This document shows, piece by piece, positions 62,480 through 64,000 of a DNA stretch of 64,000 nucleotides (within the stretch, counting starts at the first letter, position 1; each line of letters opens with the position of its first letter). A program made the position numbers and the translations under genes. This stretch comes from Branchinecta lynchi (lineage: Eukaryota; Arthropoda; Branchiopoda; Anostraca; Branchinectidae), in assembly GCA_023053575.1 (NCBI GenBank), contig JAKZAP010000009.1, positions 17,899,869-17,963,868 of the forward strand, read 5' to 3'. The notes under the pieces are model-generated. The model did no database searches. It was not told the origin of the DNA and was given only the letters and a program-made list of their open reading frames with translations.

Positions 62480-63160
62480 AAATCAGCCTGTTTTCAAACA
62501 TACGACTATCATTCTAACAAGCTCAAAACACAGAATATTTCGTAACACAATGACTTATCGAAAATCTCTATACAACCATACAACCAGAAATAGTTAATTT
62601 GCTGTCGGAATCCACCTAGATGCCTCATGGCAAACTCAAAACTTACGACTGTCTCTAATATACAACTAGAAAATCTCTTCATAAAATACAACAAGAAACG
62701 GGTCATTTTCAGGGAAAATTCACGGTTGACGTCATTCTGGCAAGTTACGACATACAACTGTGATTCTGACAAACTGAGAACACACTGAATCTGGCAAGTT
62801 TAAAACAAACTACTAAAACCTCTATGTATACGAAAAGAAACAGGTCATTTGAAGGCAAAGTTCACAATTAGCTACCTGCTTTGTCTGCCTTTATCTGGCA
62901 AGCTCAAACCTTACGACTGTCTCTGATTTACAACTAGAAAACCCCTTCCTAACGTACCACAAGAAATGGGTCTTTTCAGGCAAAATTCGTGGTTGATGTC
63001 ATTCTGACAAGCTCAAACATACAATTGTCATTGTGGAAAACCCTAAACATACACAACTTTGAATCCGAAAAAATACGACTAGTATGTCCTTGTGAAAAGC
63101 TCCAAACATATGACTGTCATACAGAGAAGCTCGGAGCATACGACTGAGAGTAGAATCTCT
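62480..63160. repeat. Diverged tandem units, about 255 bp
   Basis: AAGCTCAAAMCTTACGACTG, ACAACTAGAAAAYCYCTTC and GTCATTCTGRCAAG recur at intervals (62630, 62890 and partial copies to 63130). Confidence 0.6.
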
Positions 63161-63300
63161 AGAGCATGGGGGCTGAGCCCCCCCCCCTCGAACCACCCCT
63201 GGTTGAAATCGGTTGTGAGAAGCAGTATCTCCTATCCTGTCTTGCCCTTCAGATCCGCCACTGATGATCTCAATGTTCAGAACCACCTTGGAGGAGCATA
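63161..63300. other. Repeat end with poly-C and CCACTGATGATCTC
   Basis: ATGGGGGCTGAGCCCCCCC followed by CAGATCCGCCACTGATGATC. The first part is a GC hairpin, and the layout resembles the G-rich ends of hAT-like elements here, but I cannot pair both termini. Confidence 0.35.
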
Positions 63301-63690
63301 GTTTCTTGAAACTTTAACCTACAATAATGCAATCCCTCTGGCTATCCTCTACCCGTGGTCGTAAACAATAGAGACAGGAATCTTATGAAACCGACTTGCC
63401 CACCATTTGCAGTGTCTCTGGTGAAATGGTATCAAGGCGATGTCTAACATTTGACGAGATAAACCGTAAGGCTAGGTCTAGCCTATCCTTGAGACTCCAA
63501 GTCGGATAATTTGCTAATAAACCATGCAACTGACCCACTCTTCTCAAACCTGAAGATTAACCAAGCACTGCTCGAGTGATGGCTGGGATGTTGTTGTTTA
63601 GCCCTGTTATTTTTATATTTATTTTCTTTTTGTAGTGTATTTTTATGGAGAAAGCTGAATATTAAATATATCTATCTATCTATTAATTTA
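63301..63690 (+). mobile_element. 3' end of a non-LTR retrotransposon with ATCT-repeat tail
   Basis: Non-coding sequence finishing TTTTTATGGAGAAAGCTGAA, TATTAAATAT and ATCTATCTATCT. The same kind of tail closes the fragment at 30300-30328. No ORF2 remnant is recognised. Confidence 0.5.
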
Positions 63691-64000
63691 ATGTTTTGTG
63701 ATGACCAATCAAGCTGTCACTCCGACAGTGAAATGGTTGTACGGACACAACTGTTAATGCAAATCTTGAAACTTGTAATTGGTTCTACAAGAGGATTCTA
63801 TCAGAAGTATTCTATTAGAACGCAGAAGGTTCTATCAGAAGTATTCTGTTTTTGACATTCACTTTTGTATGCTGCAATTTTTGATGGATTTACAAACCCA
63901 TAGAACTTCATCAGGTGGTTTTAGCATAAGGGAAGTTCTATCACTCGACAATAGTTGCCTGGTATAATAAATGCGTGAAATTGGCTTTATAGATAAATGA
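63691..64000. other. End of window, no recognised feature
   Basis: Short GAAGGTTCTATCAGAAGTAT direct repeats at 63795-63845 only. Confidence 0.4.

Overview
This window is invertebrate metazoan nuclear DNA: intron-rich, strongly interspersed with short inverted-repeat transposons, and carrying three host genes that can be read exon by exon plus one virus-derived gene block. The phylum cannot be fixed from the sequence alone. The Not-type homeobox excludes non-animals, and nothing looks vertebrate.

Layout. 0-16 kb is mostly mobile DNA: a frameshifted CR1/L2-like non-LTR retrotransposon (about 2.3-6.4 kb), remnants of at least two others, and many MITE or foldback elements. 16.4-23.3 kb holds a complete three-exon Not (Noto) homeobox gene on the + strand, with an EH1 repressor motif in exon 1 and a homeodomain split at positions 44/45. 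29.6-41.1 kb holds the gene for mitochondrial ribosomal protein bS18m (MRPS18C type) on the + strand; its initiating exon was not found. 44.0-49.3 kb holds a small minus-strand gene resembling the C-terminal domain of SFR1/MEI5 (a RAD51 mediator subunit), with a second, stop-containing copy of its last exon at 43.2 kb. The introns are packed with repeats.

54.2-58.8 kb is the most unusual part. Directly after a 100-N assembly gap come six same-strand, intronless, AT-rich ORFs: a DDE integrase (cut by the gap), an uncharacterised 274-aa protein, a candidate penton, a small basic virion-type protein, a double-jelly-roll major capsid protein of the F54H12.2 type, and a small protein that may be an OB-fold DNA-binding protein. 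This is the integration and virion half of a Polinton/Maverick-like endogenous virus. The five intact genes all start at a nearly invariant W-TAAATG motif, which suggests a dedicated start-proximal promoter. 59.1-61.1 kb holds a minus-strand pogo/Tigger-type DDE transposase, intact except for one frameshift. The end of the window is repeat DNA.

The repeats form several families recognisable within the window itself: hAT-like elements (CAGGG... or CAGTGG... ends, 8-bp target duplications), TA-target elements sharing a GTTGCG terminus but with different interiors, CACTGTAAAA-ended elements, G-homopolymer MITEs, and many nested insertions whose empty sites can be seen in duplicated copies.
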